Source: Symbiodinium natans (lineage: Eukaryota > Sar > Dinophyceae > Suessiales > Symbiodiniaceae). Taken from it: a DNA stretch of 64,000 nucleotides. Below the pieces are notes generated by a model that was not told the DNA's origin, made no database searches, and was given only the letters and a program-made list of their open reading frames with translations. The stretch lies in the NCBI GenBank assembly GCA_905221605.1, contig CAJNDS010001924.1, positions 144,001 to 208,000 of the forward strand, read 5' to 3'. Position 1 is the first letter of the stretch; each line of letters starts with the position of its first letter. The position numbers and the translations under genes were made by a program. Shown one piece after another: positions 55,201-64,000 of this stretch.

Positions 55201-55691
55201 AATTAGAAGTTGAACCCCTAAACCCCCAAACCCTGAAACCCTGTTGGGTTGGCCAGAATCCACAACCCCTACACCCGCAGGCGCCTTCGGACCCTACCCC
55301 TACACTAGAATGGCCCGTGGCATCGATCAGCAGAGTGCCTTTTCATGCACAAACAAGATCACAACTCTGACAAGCACCAAACCCTAAACCTTGCATGTGC
55401 CTGAAACTGCAAGCCCGAATTCCAAGACCCTGATCAACCCTGGCCCTACACACGAATCCCCACGTCGTTCGTAGGGCAACTCCCAAAGAATCCCAACACC
55501 CCTGGACTAAGACATGTTCCCTAAACTCTAAACCCTAAACCCTAAAACCCTGAACCCTGAACCCTAAAGCCTAAAGCCTGAACCCTGAACCCTATAAACC
55601 CTAAACACCTTTAACTCTACACTTCCCAAGTTGCCGCAGCCAGGACCGCCGGCGTGAGCGGCAACGCGAGAGGTCCGAGTCCGGCGCTTGA
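48252..55691 (+). CDS. SRRM1-like: SRRM1/SRm160-like PWI-domain splicing factor
   Basis: Fourteen exons: 48252-48305, 48642-48701, 49670-49749, 50113-50173, 50640-50669, 51184-51231, 51736-51783, 52326-52387, 53068-53112, 53506-53539, 53963-53982, 54534-54618, 54968-55030, 55644-55691. They total 738 nt, staying in frame to TGA. Residues about 30-140 match the SRRM1 PWI domain in order: KVDMSK, VSMDVMKPWIAKRITEMLGF, EDDIVVD, VNLTGFLERK, FCSELWQHLLSAQ, VPREFIDQKKE. A Lys/Glu-rich stretch follows, then RD/RS repeats (DDDRGRDDRGRDRSRDRRRD) and the end RERQRERSESGA. In other eukaryotes SRRM1 is a nuclear pre-mRNA splicing and 3'-end coactivator whose PWI domain binds nucleic acid. Exon 1 (MSTPSRRSSRRAFERGVQ) and the smallest RS exons rest on phase and splice sites only. 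Six introns start with GC, one with GG/GC (ambiguous by one G) and six with GT. The usual N-terminal FFRGT motif was not found. Confidence 0.85.
48985..49115. repeat. (TA)n microsatellite in intron 2
   Basis: TATATATA and TACATATATATGTATACATA runs with a T11 tract at 49058-49068. Confidence 0.9.
50194..50270. repeat. TTTAGGG array at the start of intron 4
   Basis: Nine units beginning 20 bases after the homology-defined GC donor at 50174. Another array (50027-50100) sits at the end of intron 3, so not every intron end is in the C orientation. Confidence 0.95.
51014..51116. mobile_element. MITE, 103 bp, inside intron 5
   Basis: The first about 35 bases (starting TTGGGGATGTTCCCCC, then TTATACTAGCAGTCCTTCAT) are nearly perfectly inverted at the right end (ATGAAGGACTGGTAGTATAA, then GGGGGAACATCCCAA). 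The centre is about 30 bp. Second copy of the family at 43707-43804. Confidence 0.9.
51367..51415. repeat. (GT)n microsatellite in intron 6
   Basis: About 22 GT dinucleotides with two GA interruptions. Confidence 0.9.
51581..51694. repeat. CCCTAAA array at the end of intron 6
   Basis: Sixteen perfect units ending 41 bases before the homology-defined acceptor at 51735. The start of this intron carries degenerate GGGTTCAGGGTTTATGG, so the two intron ends are complementary. Confidence 0.97.
52187..52320. repeat. CCCTAAA array at the end of intron 7
   Basis: About 18 units including five CCCTCAA, ending 5 bases before the acceptor AACAG at 52325. The intron starts GGCTTTTGGTTTCGGGG at 51784. 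Confidence 0.97.
52421..52505. repeat. TTTAGGG / TATAGGG array in intron 8
   Basis: Four TTTAGGG then five TATAGGG units, about 35 bases after the GT donor at 52388. Confidence 0.95.
53310..53405. mobile_element. MITE-like element in intron 9
   Basis: Reverse complement of the element at 29190: contains CCCCAAATAGTAGGATCCCCC, CTTATGACAAGGACCCCCCA and AAGGTACCGC. Non-coding. Confidence 0.7.
54400..54455. mobile_element. Small palindrome in intron 11
   Basis: GAGTACACTTTTTACACTTT and GAAAGTGTACACTTT form inverted ends around a 25-bp centre, followed by a G tract. Could be a short MITE. Confidence 0.5.
55072..55135. repeat. TTTAGGG array in intron 13
   Basis: Nine units, about 40 bases after the donor at 55031. 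The end of the same intron (55520-55610) carries CCCTAAA and CCCTGAA words. Confidence 0.95.
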
Positions 55692-55699
55692 AGGAGCTT

Positions 55700-57540
55700 G
55701 ACCATTTCAGGTTTAGCGTTTAGAGTGGTAGTTTTTAAACTCCTAAGTTTTCAAACTCCTATATACGGGACCCTTGTTAAAAGGACCTAAGTTTGGAGAG
55801 CTACCCAAATGGGTTCGGTGTTCTATGTCGATTATGAATGAACAGTAGCGACAGAGAATGCGAAAACACAAGCTCAAATATGTTGGTGTCTTGCCGGGAA
55901 AGGGCTTAGGATTTGGGCTAAGTGCTTATTAGGATTCAGGCTGGCCATGTCGGACCTTCGGCAAGTTTTACGCCCTTTGGGCACGCTTTGTTAAGCAAGA
56001 CTGCACATGTTGGATGCGTTCAATCTTCGCATGTAAGTGCATTCTTGAAGTCAAAGTGGCAGTAGTACTGTAGGTTTGGTGGCTGCAGGTATATGTCTCC
56101 GCGATTATAAGGCGCAAGTCTTGCTGCTAAGCACTGGGAACCCGCTGATTCGCGCCTGGCCTTGCGGGTCAGTCTAGCGTAATCGATGATCTGCTAGTTC
56201 AAACCCAAACGCATCACCAGTCCAGCGTGTAGTACACTCCTCTCCGGCAGTTCTTCTCGTTCCAAAACGAGCGCTGCCTCCCTCGGGTGCAGATGCCACA
56301 TAGTCAGTTCAACGCGCTAGGCTCGCACTAGCTCCGCAGCCTCAGAAGGTATGACCCGGTTGTGACCTGCCGTCTCGCGAGCAGGGTTCTAAAGAAATCC
56401 GGCGCATGTCGCCAGCCCTGTCCGAGGTATCGCCTCAGAACGTTATCAGGGTTGCGAGAGCGTGGTGTCGATTCGCACAACGCCTTGGTTGCGCGTGTCG
56501 CAGGGGCCACCTGAGCAGGAGGGGGGTTGGGGGCAGGTGGCAGGGCAGAGAGCGGGAGCCTAATTAAACTTCCACTATTTACAAACCTCTTTACAAACCC
56601 ATTCACAAGCTGATTTAAATAGGCACGGGCTCTCACGCGGGCACTGAACATAAATCCTCCAATGTTGAATTATAATTCCACGTCCTGGTTCCACGTGCGC
56701 AGTTGCTTCCCCCCTGAAAACGGAGTTTGTTCATGGGCTTGTAAATAAGTTTGTAAATGGATTGTACCTTGGATGGGGAGTTTGTACATCATGGTCCCAC
56801 CCACCCCCCACGCCCCTTCCCTGCCCCTGCCTGGCCGTGCTGCATGTGCCTCCCTGCCCCTACCACCACACCCTTCCCAACCACCCCTCCCCGTCTTGCT
56901 GCTTGCTACATTCCTCCCCCGCGCACACGCCCATGCACCGGCAGCCAACAAGGAGGAAGCCACGATTTTCAAATCCCAACGCAACAAAACGGATCGACGC
57001 CGGCTGATGTACTCTACTCGTCAATCAAGAACCCGAGCTAAGGGGCGCCCCACGCGCGCACACATATGCACCGGCAGCACTCAAGGAGCAAGCCACGAAT
57101 AGTCAATTCCCCAGCAGAACAGAAGGGACCGACATCGCTACTTCCGGAGGTTCAACATCATACTGCCACACGGTCCCCAACACAACACAACGGACCGACA
57201 TCGTTCAACATTATATTGCCACAGAACTCTCCATGACACGTACCGTGATACGTGTTACTCTCTTGTTTCATGAGCACTTTGCTAGTGCAAGTTGAGCACG
57301 AGTGCCTGCGATACATGCGGGGACGGGACTCGTACAGAAGGCAGCCAGAGTACGTGGTTAGGAAGACTGTAACAGCGCCACGTAGCAAGCAGTTCTATAG
57401 CCAGCTCGAGCTCGCCCGAAAGCAGCCGAAGCCCTTCTGCGCGAGCAGCCTTTTTCTTCTCAATCTCAGGCGCCGGATCCCTGTAAACCCTGAGCCCTAA
57501 TAACAACTCGAAGCCCTAAAGTTCTGAAGCCCTCGCGAGT
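55700..57540. other. Repeat-poor region downstream of the SRRM1-like stop
   Basis: No telomere-like arrays. Holds ORFs on both strands (56328-56651 -, 56757-57102 +) with unremarkable sequence. A diverged tandem unit of about 133 bp carries ATGCACCGGCAG (56933 and 57066), and a shorter repeat carries GGACCGACATCG (57126 and 57193). A B-box-like TAGTTCAAACCC is at 56197. It may be a degraded mobile element. Confidence 0.35.
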
Positions 57541-57549
57541 TTTGACTAG

Positions 57550-57615
57550 GTCGGGAAGTCCCAAGCCGCGCGGGAAGCGGGGCGACAAGCAGCTCTGGCC
57601 GATGTTCGGGGTCTA
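57550..57615 (+). CDS. Candidate exon, frame uncertain
   Basis: AG|G acceptor (TTGACTAG|G). Two frames are open: VGKSQAAREAGRQAALADVR and SGSPKPRGKRGDKQLWPMFG. The following GTCTAGTG or earlier GC sites could be donors. It may belong to the gene that follows. Confidence 0.3.
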
Positions 57616-57817
57616 GTGTTCTGGGAATTGGTCGGAAGTTTGAAGGGTTCAAACCTACGGTTTCATTGCGGGTTTAAAGGGCTTCGGGTTGGGTGGAGTT
57701 GTTGTTTTTTTCTCAGTTTATGCAGCCCAAGTATGGTACCATGTCAAAACCCTGGTTCCTGCAGAAGCCTGTAGTGCGCTTTGGGCTCGCATGGTTCAGG
57801 GCTTAAGGTTTCCCTAA

Positions 57818-57880
57818 GCCCTGAACCCTAAACCCTAAACCCTAAACCCTAAACCCTAAACCCTAAACCCTAAACCCTCA
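57818..57880. repeat. CCCTAAA array
   Basis: Nine units. Confidence 0.95.
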
Positions 57881-57999
57881 GGCATCCTTATTTTTTCGGT
57901 CGATTCTTTACACCCTCAATCAAGCCCTTCAACCCTAAACTTGCTGCTTCCAGGCTGGGGGTCTTCTGGTTTAGTTTGGCGGCTTTAGGATACTGGTTT

Positions 58000-58075
58000 A
58001 GGGTTTCGGGTTTAGGGTTTAGGGTTTAGGGTTTCGGGTTTAGGGTTTAGGGTTTAGGGTTTAGGGTTCAGGGTT
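58000..58075. repeat. TTTAGGG array
   Basis: About ten units with two TTTCGGG variants. Confidence 0.9.
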
Positions 58076-59802
58076 TTGGGGCATGAATCTTGAATCCCAT
58101 GCCCAAAACAATAAGAACCCTGAATCTGAACCCGAATGTAAGTCGTTTATACCCTGAACTCCATCCACCCTGTCCCTCAACCCTAAACCCTAAACTCGGC
58201 ATACCATGTAAACCATGCAGAGGTGGTTTCGGGCCAAATTCCGGTTTCAGGCCTCTGGCCTAAAGGGCATTGGGGGTTGCAGGGGGCTTCAAGGGTTTTC
58301 GGGCATTATGGGTTTTACAGGGGTTTGGGGGTTTGCATGCTGTATAGGGCTTGGGTTCAAGAACGAGGGTTTCCTTGGGGTTTACAGAGTTTTTTCTGGC
58401 GAATATAGAGTTGACAGGGTTACGTGGTTAAGATCATTTGCTTCTGAACTGAATCGGAAGGCCTTATAGGGCCATTATAGGGTTACAGGGTGTAGACGGT
58501 TTTTGTTCTTCTCCTTGCTTGTTTGTGCGTTTTTTTTCTCACAGGGTTTATGGGTTTTAGGGTTAAGGGTTTGCATTGTCCTGAACTGAAGTTGGGGAGC
58601 TCCAGAACCACCCGTTCCCGGTACATTACCGCCAGCCCCTAGACCCCAAACCCCAACGCCATCCACAGATGACCCCCCCCCCCCCCCCCCCGAAGAAAGT
58701 GAAGCGGATGCAACCTATAAGGCGCTTCCAATGGGAAGACTGAGCCACCGGTGAAAGCCAACTTGAAAGGAAGTTGAAGGGAAACTTTCAAGGCTTTAGG
58801 GTAACATGCTAGGTGTCGTTTGGTGCTTAGTATGTTTGTTACATGCATGGGTGCGCAAAAACTGAAGGAATCGGTGGCTATCAAGTGGGTTAGGGTTGTG
58901 CGCTCCTCCAAAATTGCGCATTTCCTTCTTGCACTAGACTCTGTAACGTATATGGATTGCAAATCAACCCTAGGCTGCTGTAAATGGATCACCTGGTCTG
59001 TTGTGGGGTGGGGCTGGGGGGGGCGGGGGATCCTGACATGTTTTTGTTCACTGTGAGATGATTACGTAGGGGGCTCAGGGCTGCTGGGTTGGGGGTTTGC
59101 AGCTTTCGTTTTTTTTTTTAAAGTTTGGTCGGGGTTTAGGGCTTATTTGGGGTTTTTGGGGGGTTGAGCTTGCAAACCAACATAAGCCTAGTGACCGCCG
59201 TCGCATCCATGAAAAATGTTTGGGTATAACTTCGCCTTTTTAGCATGTTAGCGCCCTTACACAATTCAAGAGCCAGAAAGGTCACCAACTCTCCATCACC
59301 CTCGATGAATATAGTTGCAGCAAAGGTTGAAACAGTCGAAGTTCCTATTCCTCGTGAACTCGGCACCTGAACCTTGGAACCTTATGAGCTGCTCTGACTA
59401 CCTGTAGCCTTATACACTCTTTTAGGGTTTGACCAGGGTGCTCGGGCCTGGAAGGACGCGTGTGCGCGCGTGAAATACTGGAGATGAATGATCTATCGCG
59501 GCGACTCAGGCAGAAAGCCCCAGGTTCGAAAACAGGCCGAAGCCATCGGAGATGCTGAACGACGGACGGGTGTAGTATAGACACCGGTACTAATTTTTTT
59601 ATGTCAAGCCCGCAGTATATTAGGCATGAGAGGGCAAGCAGGGCTCATGCATGAGAACTGCGGTAAGTGGATGGAGGGGAGACGTTGTGGGGTATAGCCA
59701 AGTGGGTGTAGGTCGTCTGGGGGCCTCGAAGGTCATGCCTGCAGCCTGCAGAACGAAGCCTTTGTTGTGCACAGGGGGGGGAGCCCATAGCAACCCTCAG
59801 CT

Positions 59803-59882
59803 CACCCTAAACCCTGAACCCTGAACCCTGAACCCTAAACCCTAAACCCTAAACCCTACACCCTAAACCCTAAACCCTAACC
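59803..59882. repeat. CCCTAAA / CCCTGAA array
   Basis: About eleven units, ending directly at the acceptor region of the exon at 59889. Confidence 0.95.
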
Positions 59883-59888
59883 CCCAAG

Positions 59889-62800
59889 CTCTCCACGCGC
59901 TGCTTTCTGATCTCATGAAAGCCATCCATGCCCCCACAGCACCTGACTGGGGGGAAGGGGCGGAGCTGGCAATGGCGACAGGGTGGGGGGCCCCTGGCAG
60001 GTTTAGGGTTTAGGGTTTAGGGTTTAAGGTTTAGGGTTTAGGGTTTAGGGTTTAGGGCGTAGTTTTAGAGTTGGGGGTGTTTGGGTGTCAGGGTGTAGTT
60101 TTAGGGTTGGGGGTGTTTGGGTGTCAGGGTGTAGTTTTATGGTTGGGGGTGTTTGTGTGTTAGGGTGTAGTTTTAGGGTTGGGGGTGTTTGGGGGTGTTA
60201 GGGTGTTAGGGTTGAGGGCTGCTAGGGTGGTAGGGTTGTAGGGTTGAGGGTGTTAGGCTGTTAGGGTTAGGGATTGCCAGTGGATTGGAATTGGGGGGGG
60301 GGGGGGCGTTTTTTTGGAGAGAGGGATGGTCGGTTTTGTCAGCTGTCATTCCTGGCATTGGTTCTGTCAGCGCACTCTGTCATCACATCCCTCCGCATCT
60401 AGGGCTTATAGGGGAATTTCTGACAGCGATTTGACAGGTCTGGGTCAACTGAGCGATGGAACATTAGTTAGGCTAGCTAGAGGTAATTCGGGCAATTATT
60501 GTATGAACCCTAAACCACGAAACCAAGCTGAAGAGACCTTGCGCCCTTTGTCGGCTCAGAGGGTTTAAGGGTTTCGGGAATCCTTGTTGCAATCTCCGCT
60601 TCGCTACGTCCAAGTCAGGGTTTGAGAAGTTCCGCCGCCCCAAGCCCAAAACAGTCAGGTTCCCGGCAATGATGGCAATGCCCGGTGCCGTTCCCACGTC
60701 GCCCTCCGGCACTCCTGCGAGGGAGCCCAGTACCTCACTCGACCTTATAGTTTAAACCCCAAACACCTAAACCCCAAAACCAAATTTTTAAAGCCACCCT
60801 CACTGAGGGTTGGCTTTGAGGGTTTGAGGGTTTGCGGGTTTGAGGTTGTGAGCTTAGCGTTGGTCTAGTGTTTTGGGGTTGTAGAAGACTTTAAGAAGGC
60901 AATTGCTGAGGCCAGAAACCCTGGACCCGAAACCCTGGACCCGAAACCCTGGACCCGAAACCCTGGACCCGAAACCCTGGACCCTAAATTGGATTTTCAA
61001 GGGTAGCGAACGAGTAGAAATGGATTTCGGGTGCCAAATGTGAATCTGTTTGGATGCTTAAGTTATGCTCTCTTCGTTCGCCATGACACAAGACAGTGCC
61101 GGGCGCGGCCTCACTGTGTGGGGATCGGGCGCCTATGACAACAAGTAGCCGGCGCCAGACACCCTCAGCCAAAGAAAACCCCACAAATATGCGGTATGCT
61201 TAGAAGAGCAGGCAACAACAGAGCTAGAAGCTGCCACGAAAGCCGAGAGAGGGAGAGAGAGAGAGAGAGAGAGACTGGGAGCAGCGTGTTCGGAACGAGC
61301 CTTCCCTCTTTTCAGCGGTCCGGGCATCCCCTACGTGGCTTTATCCCTTCCCCCTAATACTAAAAACCCCACCCTAATTTTGAAAATTACTTTTATTAGG
61401 GGAAGGATTCGTCCTACGGCTTTTTGATCCATACGGGCGCAGCTCAGTGTGGAGCCTCAGTTGCTGCTTGGAAAGGCGATGGGACCTGTGCCCTGAACCC
61501 TGAACCCTGGATGAAGATCCGGTTTCGTGTCTGCTACCCCTTTCTACACTACCCCCCCGAGGTTCCCCCAGTATTAAGGCTATTTAGCGATAATTGAGCT
61601 CAATTAAGGCTATTTCAGGGGGCAAGGTTGAGGAACCCTTTGGTTTCGGTGGGGTTTGGTGCTGAGGTGCTTGGCTTCCGCAAAGTGCTGTACAAGCTCT
61701 ATGATAGACAGCTTTTTCCCGGCAAACGCTATGAGAGCTGCATGATGGAACCTGTCAGTCCTGCAGACTTCTCGGTCAGAAGTCCAGGTTGCTGCGAAGG
61801 ATACATGCACACAGACATACATCCATCCATCCATCCATCCATCCATACATGTGTATAAACCGAAACCCCAAACCCCAAACTGTACATAACCTAAACCCTA
61901 ATCCCTAGACTCTAATCCCCAAACCCTCAACCCTCAGCACTAATCCTCAAACAGCATTCCGGCAGCTGCTTCCCAGGTCACTCCGATGACTCCCATGGGA
62001 TTCTCGCCGCAGCATCTGCTGCATCATGCGGTGCCCACGCCTCAGACCAAAGGTGGGTTTAGGGTTTGGGGTTTAGGGTTTGCGGTTTAGGGTTTGGGGT
62101 TTAGGGTTTGGGGTTTAGGGTTTAAGTTTAGGGTGTAGTTGTTTTTTATGGGAGGTTCGCTGAGTCAGGGTTCCTTTTGGGGCTTGCCCACGTTTCAGGA
62201 TTAGAGTTGTTTTGGGGCACAAAAGAAGTACTCAACTTTTTCAATACATATACCATTTGGGTCTGATCTCAGGGGCAGGCTCTTTCTGGTGCGGTGTCGG
62301 GTTTAGGGGCTTTTGCCTGTGGCCTTGGACTTTGATTATGGTAGGTAGTTCCCTTATCCCACCTTATCCTCTCGCGGTTGAGTGTTTACCCCTTTTTTTG
62401 ACGGGAGCGGGGTGTCTTTCCGCAAGGAATCCTATTCGGAAAAAGGTATTTATCAGGAACTCGAATGAATAGCCGGCCCCAGTCGGGGATTGGGGTTTTG
62501 GAAGCCATGAGCCAGAGATCTGCAGGTTTACGATGTGAGGGGCACCTTGTTGGGGTCCGTATTATAAGGGGATCCTACTATTCGAGGACCCTAAACCCCA
62601 AACCCCAAACCCTAAACCCTAAACCCTAAACCCTAAACCCTAAACCCTAAACTGCCGAGAGCGCCGCTGTCCATTTACATGGGCGCTCGAGGCTTCGACC
62701 GAGGTCCCCGACCGAGCGTCTCTACAGAACGGTGAGGGAGGGTAAAGCCTCCCGGTAGACGAGGCCTGCAGTGCCTGGCTACGCCTCAGACCTAGGGCGT

Positions 62801-63958
62801 AAGCCCTAGCCCTAATACAAAAAGGACCCCAAACTCAGCGGCGTTGAGCCCCTTGGGAGCCCCCTGGGACCCCCCTGGGACCCCCCTGGGACCCCCTGGG
62901 ACCCTCCTGGGACGCCCCTGGGAATTTCTGGGACCCTTGCCTCCCTTTTTTTGCCTTCCTGACCCTCCTGAGACCAACCGCCTGAACTGACCTTCCTTGA
63001 GCCCTTTCGCCCTTGCAACCCTCCCGACTGGCTCCGTCCTGTGAGGCCGTTACCCCTGGGTCAGGATTTCTGAAAACCCCGCAGAAACCTTTTTGGGACA
63101 TGCCTGGACCTCCCTGACCCGCACTGAAAATGTGGGTTTTTTTTTGGGCACCCCTCCAGTTCCGTGAAAGCTCCAAGAAGCCTACGAGCCACTGACAGGC
63201 TCCATGAAGCTCGGGAGACCCCGCCCTGCTCTTTCTCTGCAAAAAGCAAGAAAGCCCCCCTTGAGGGGGGTTTGGGGGGTGAACCCTCAACCCTAAATGA
63301 GAATAGTTTGGGTGGTTGGGGTGGGACTACATGCTAACGCAAGCGAGCGGCCCGGGTGCTTTTAGCACCAGCGAGCTTCCCTGCTATACACCCTAAACCC
63401 TAAACCCTAAACCCTAAACCCTAAACCCTAAACCCCCATCTGTTGAAAAAGCAGCTCAGGCAAGGCGTCAGTACCCCGGTTGCGCCTGGACCCCGCGTCG
63501 CCGCATACCGGCCAGCACGGAACTCGGGCAGACGACGGGTTTAGGGTTTAGGGTTTTTAGGGCTTTTAGGGTTTTTAGGGTTTTTAGGGTTTTTAGGGTT
63601 TTTAGGGTTTTTAGGGTTTTTAGGGGTTTTAGGGGTTTTAGGGTTTTAGGGTTTTTAGGGGTTTTAGGGTTTTTAGGGTTTTTAGGGTTTTTAGGGTTTT
63701 TAGGGTTTTTAGGTTTTAGGGTGGAATTCAGACTCCCAAAACCCTGAAGCCCTGAAGCCCTGTCAGCCTATGACGCCCGGGAGCCCTGATCACATCAACA
63801 TGACAGCAAGCGTCAAAACGCGAGGCGCAGTGCAGCTCAACCCTAAACCCTAAACCCTAAACCCTAAACCCTAAACCCTAAACCCTAAACCCTAAACCCT
63901 AAACCCTAAACCCTAAACCCTAAACCACCCGGAAGGCCCAGAGGAGAATGGAAGTCCG
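59889..63958 (+). CDS. Multi-exon gene, unknown product, continues past the window
   Basis: Exons 59889-59996, 60619-60716, 61667-61787, 61966-62052, 62662-62731, 63460-63538, 63936-63958. Phases agree at every join (1/1, 0/0, 1/1, 1/1, 2/2, 0/0). Donors are GCAGGTTTAGGG, GCGAGGG, GTTGCTG, GTGGGTTTAGGG, GTGAGGG, GTTTAGGG and GTTTGT. Encoded pieces, in order: ALHALLSDLMKAIHAPTAPD; FEKFRRPKPKTVRFPAMMAM; VLGFRKVLYKLYDRQLFPGK with RYESCMMEPVSPADF; VTPMTPMGFSPQHLLHHAVP; PLSIYMGARGFDRGPRPSVS; QGVSTPVAPGPRVAAYRPAR; AQRRMEV. The first exon is probably not the gene's first. The second exon could instead end at a TAA at 60753. I recognise no domain; much of it looks disordered and basic. Confidence 0.55.
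60001..60290. repeat. TTTAGGG array then GGGTGTTTGGGTGTCAGGG repeat
   Basis: Seven TTTAGGG units (60001-60060), then about four copies of a 44-48 bp unit with GTGTAGTTTTAGGGTTGGGG, ending in GGTAGGGTTGTAGGG words. Confidence 0.9.
60905..60990. repeat. 14-bp tandem repeat
   Basis: Unit AACCCTGGACCCGA repeated about six times, ending CCCTGGACCCTAAA. Another expansion of a telomere-like word. Confidence 0.9.
61245..61275. repeat. (GA)n microsatellite
   Basis: About 15 GA dinucleotides. Confidence 0.9.
61340..61412. mobile_element. Short MITE-like palindrome
   Basis: Left TTATCCCTTCCCCCTAATA and right TATTAGGGGAAGGATT are inverted, with a TTTTGAAAATTA-containing centre. It lies in the inferred intron before 61667. 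Confidence 0.6.
61822..61850. repeat. (CATC)n microsatellite
   Basis: About seven CATC units, 35 bases after the candidate donor at 61788. Confidence 0.9.
62053..62140. repeat. TTTAGGG / TTTGGGG array at an intron start
   Basis: Alternating TTTAGGG and TTTGGGG units beginning within the donor GTGGGTTTAGGG at 62053. Confidence 0.9.
62586..62650. repeat. CCCTAAA array
   Basis: Nine units ending 11 bases before the acceptor at 62661. A partial copy of the 29190 MITE family lies directly before it (62535-62590). Confidence 0.95.
62850..62935. repeat. GGGACCCCCCT minisatellite
   Basis: About seven 10-11 bp units of CTGGGACCCCC. Gives a GGSQGVPGG-type ORF on the minus strand. Confidence 0.9.
63388..63434. 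repeat. CCCTAAA array
   Basis: Six to seven units, 25 bases before the acceptor at 63459. Confidence 0.95.
63538..63725. repeat. TTTTTAGGG 9-mer array
   Basis: Two TTTAGGG units at the donor, then about 17 units of the 9-mer TTTTTAGGG with TTTTAGGGG variants. Confidence 0.95.
63839..63926. repeat. CCCTAAA array
   Basis: Twelve perfect units ending 9 bases before the acceptor GGAAG|G at 63935. Together with the 9-mer array at 63538 it bounds one inferred intron. Confidence 0.97.
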
Positions 63959-64000
63959 GTTTGTACCAGCACACTTGCTTTCCTTGTGTTGTGGTCCATT

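Larger units (their letters stand above)
52326..55691 (+). other. Basic coil and RS/RD-rich tail exons (exons 8-14)
   Basis: Exon 8 encodes DELKKKKEEAEKVQEELKRR. Exons 9-11 encode Arg/Ser-rich pieces (DPSSEARSGRSFES, KLERRDPPSRE, DGGRSRR). Exons 12 and 13 encode RD dipeptide repeats (NHGRRDDDRGRDD, GRGRDDRGRDDRGRDRDD). Exon 14 encodes DRRRERQRERSESGA and the stop. Phases agree at every join (2/1, 2/1, 0/0, 2/1, 0/0, 0/0). RS-type tails in SR-related proteins bind other spliceosomal proteins and are phosphorylated; that role here is inferred. Confidence 0.7.

Noticed and set aside
62792-63290. Minus-strand ORFs with GGSQGVPGG repeats
   Set aside because: Translation of a CTGGGACCCCC minisatellite lying in the inferred intron between exons at 62731 and 63460.

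Overview
This window looks like nuclear DNA of an alveolate, most likely a dinoflagellate or close relative; the species cannot be read from it. The evidence is: plant/alveolate-type telomeric 7-mers (TTTAGGG/CCCTAAA) all over the interior; very short exons separated by 0.3-1 kb introns; acceptors mostly of the form AG|G; many GC 5' splice sites beside GT; and all exons I can support reading on the + strand. There are no bacterial-type operons, intact tRNA genes, rRNA genes or CRISPR arrays. Almost all ATG-to-stop ORFs longer than 60 codons are chance products of repeats. The real coding information is in exons of about 10-145 nt lying in islands between repeat arrays.

One gene could be reconstructed from its conserved sequence: an SRRM1/SRm160-like splicing factor at 48252-55691 (14 exons, 245 codons plus stop). 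It has an N-terminal PWI domain, a basic coiled segment and a C-terminal RS/RD-rich tail. Homology across the PWI domain fixes the splice junctions and shows that several introns start with GC. Its introns begin with G-rich TTTAGGG-type sequence and end with C-rich CCCTAAA-type sequence.

Using the same rules, a second, phase-consistent multi-exon gene runs from about 59889 to the right edge (incomplete, family unknown). A third chain lies at 1423-4440. Many further candidate exons lie between 4.7 and 46 kb (chains around 13-21 kb, 26-27 kb, 31-34 kb and 39-45 kb). I do not recognise these proteins, and gene boundaries there are uncertain. One larger single-frame ORF (218 codons, 10400-11056) is in a repeat-poor block.

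Layout: 0-5 kb, telomeric arrays with chain A; 6.4-7.9 kb, GGCCCT satellite and a duplicated block; 8.4-8.7 kb, 8-mer satellite; 9-10.4 kb, arrays and a poly-C tract; 10.4-12.6 kb, repeat-poor block; 12.7-13.3 kb, 10-mer derivatives of the telomeric unit; 13.3-23.7 kb, exon islands; 24.6-25.9 kb, a TTTCCAC/GTGGAAA satellite; 26-46 kb, exon islands with MITE-like palindromes, AT-rich microsatellites and a tRNA-like repeat element; 48.2-55.7 kb, the SRRM1-like gene; 55.7-57.5 kb, repeat-poor; 57.5-64 kb, the last gene. The main observation is that introns are bounded by inverted telomere-like repeats, often starting only a few bases inside the 5' splice site.
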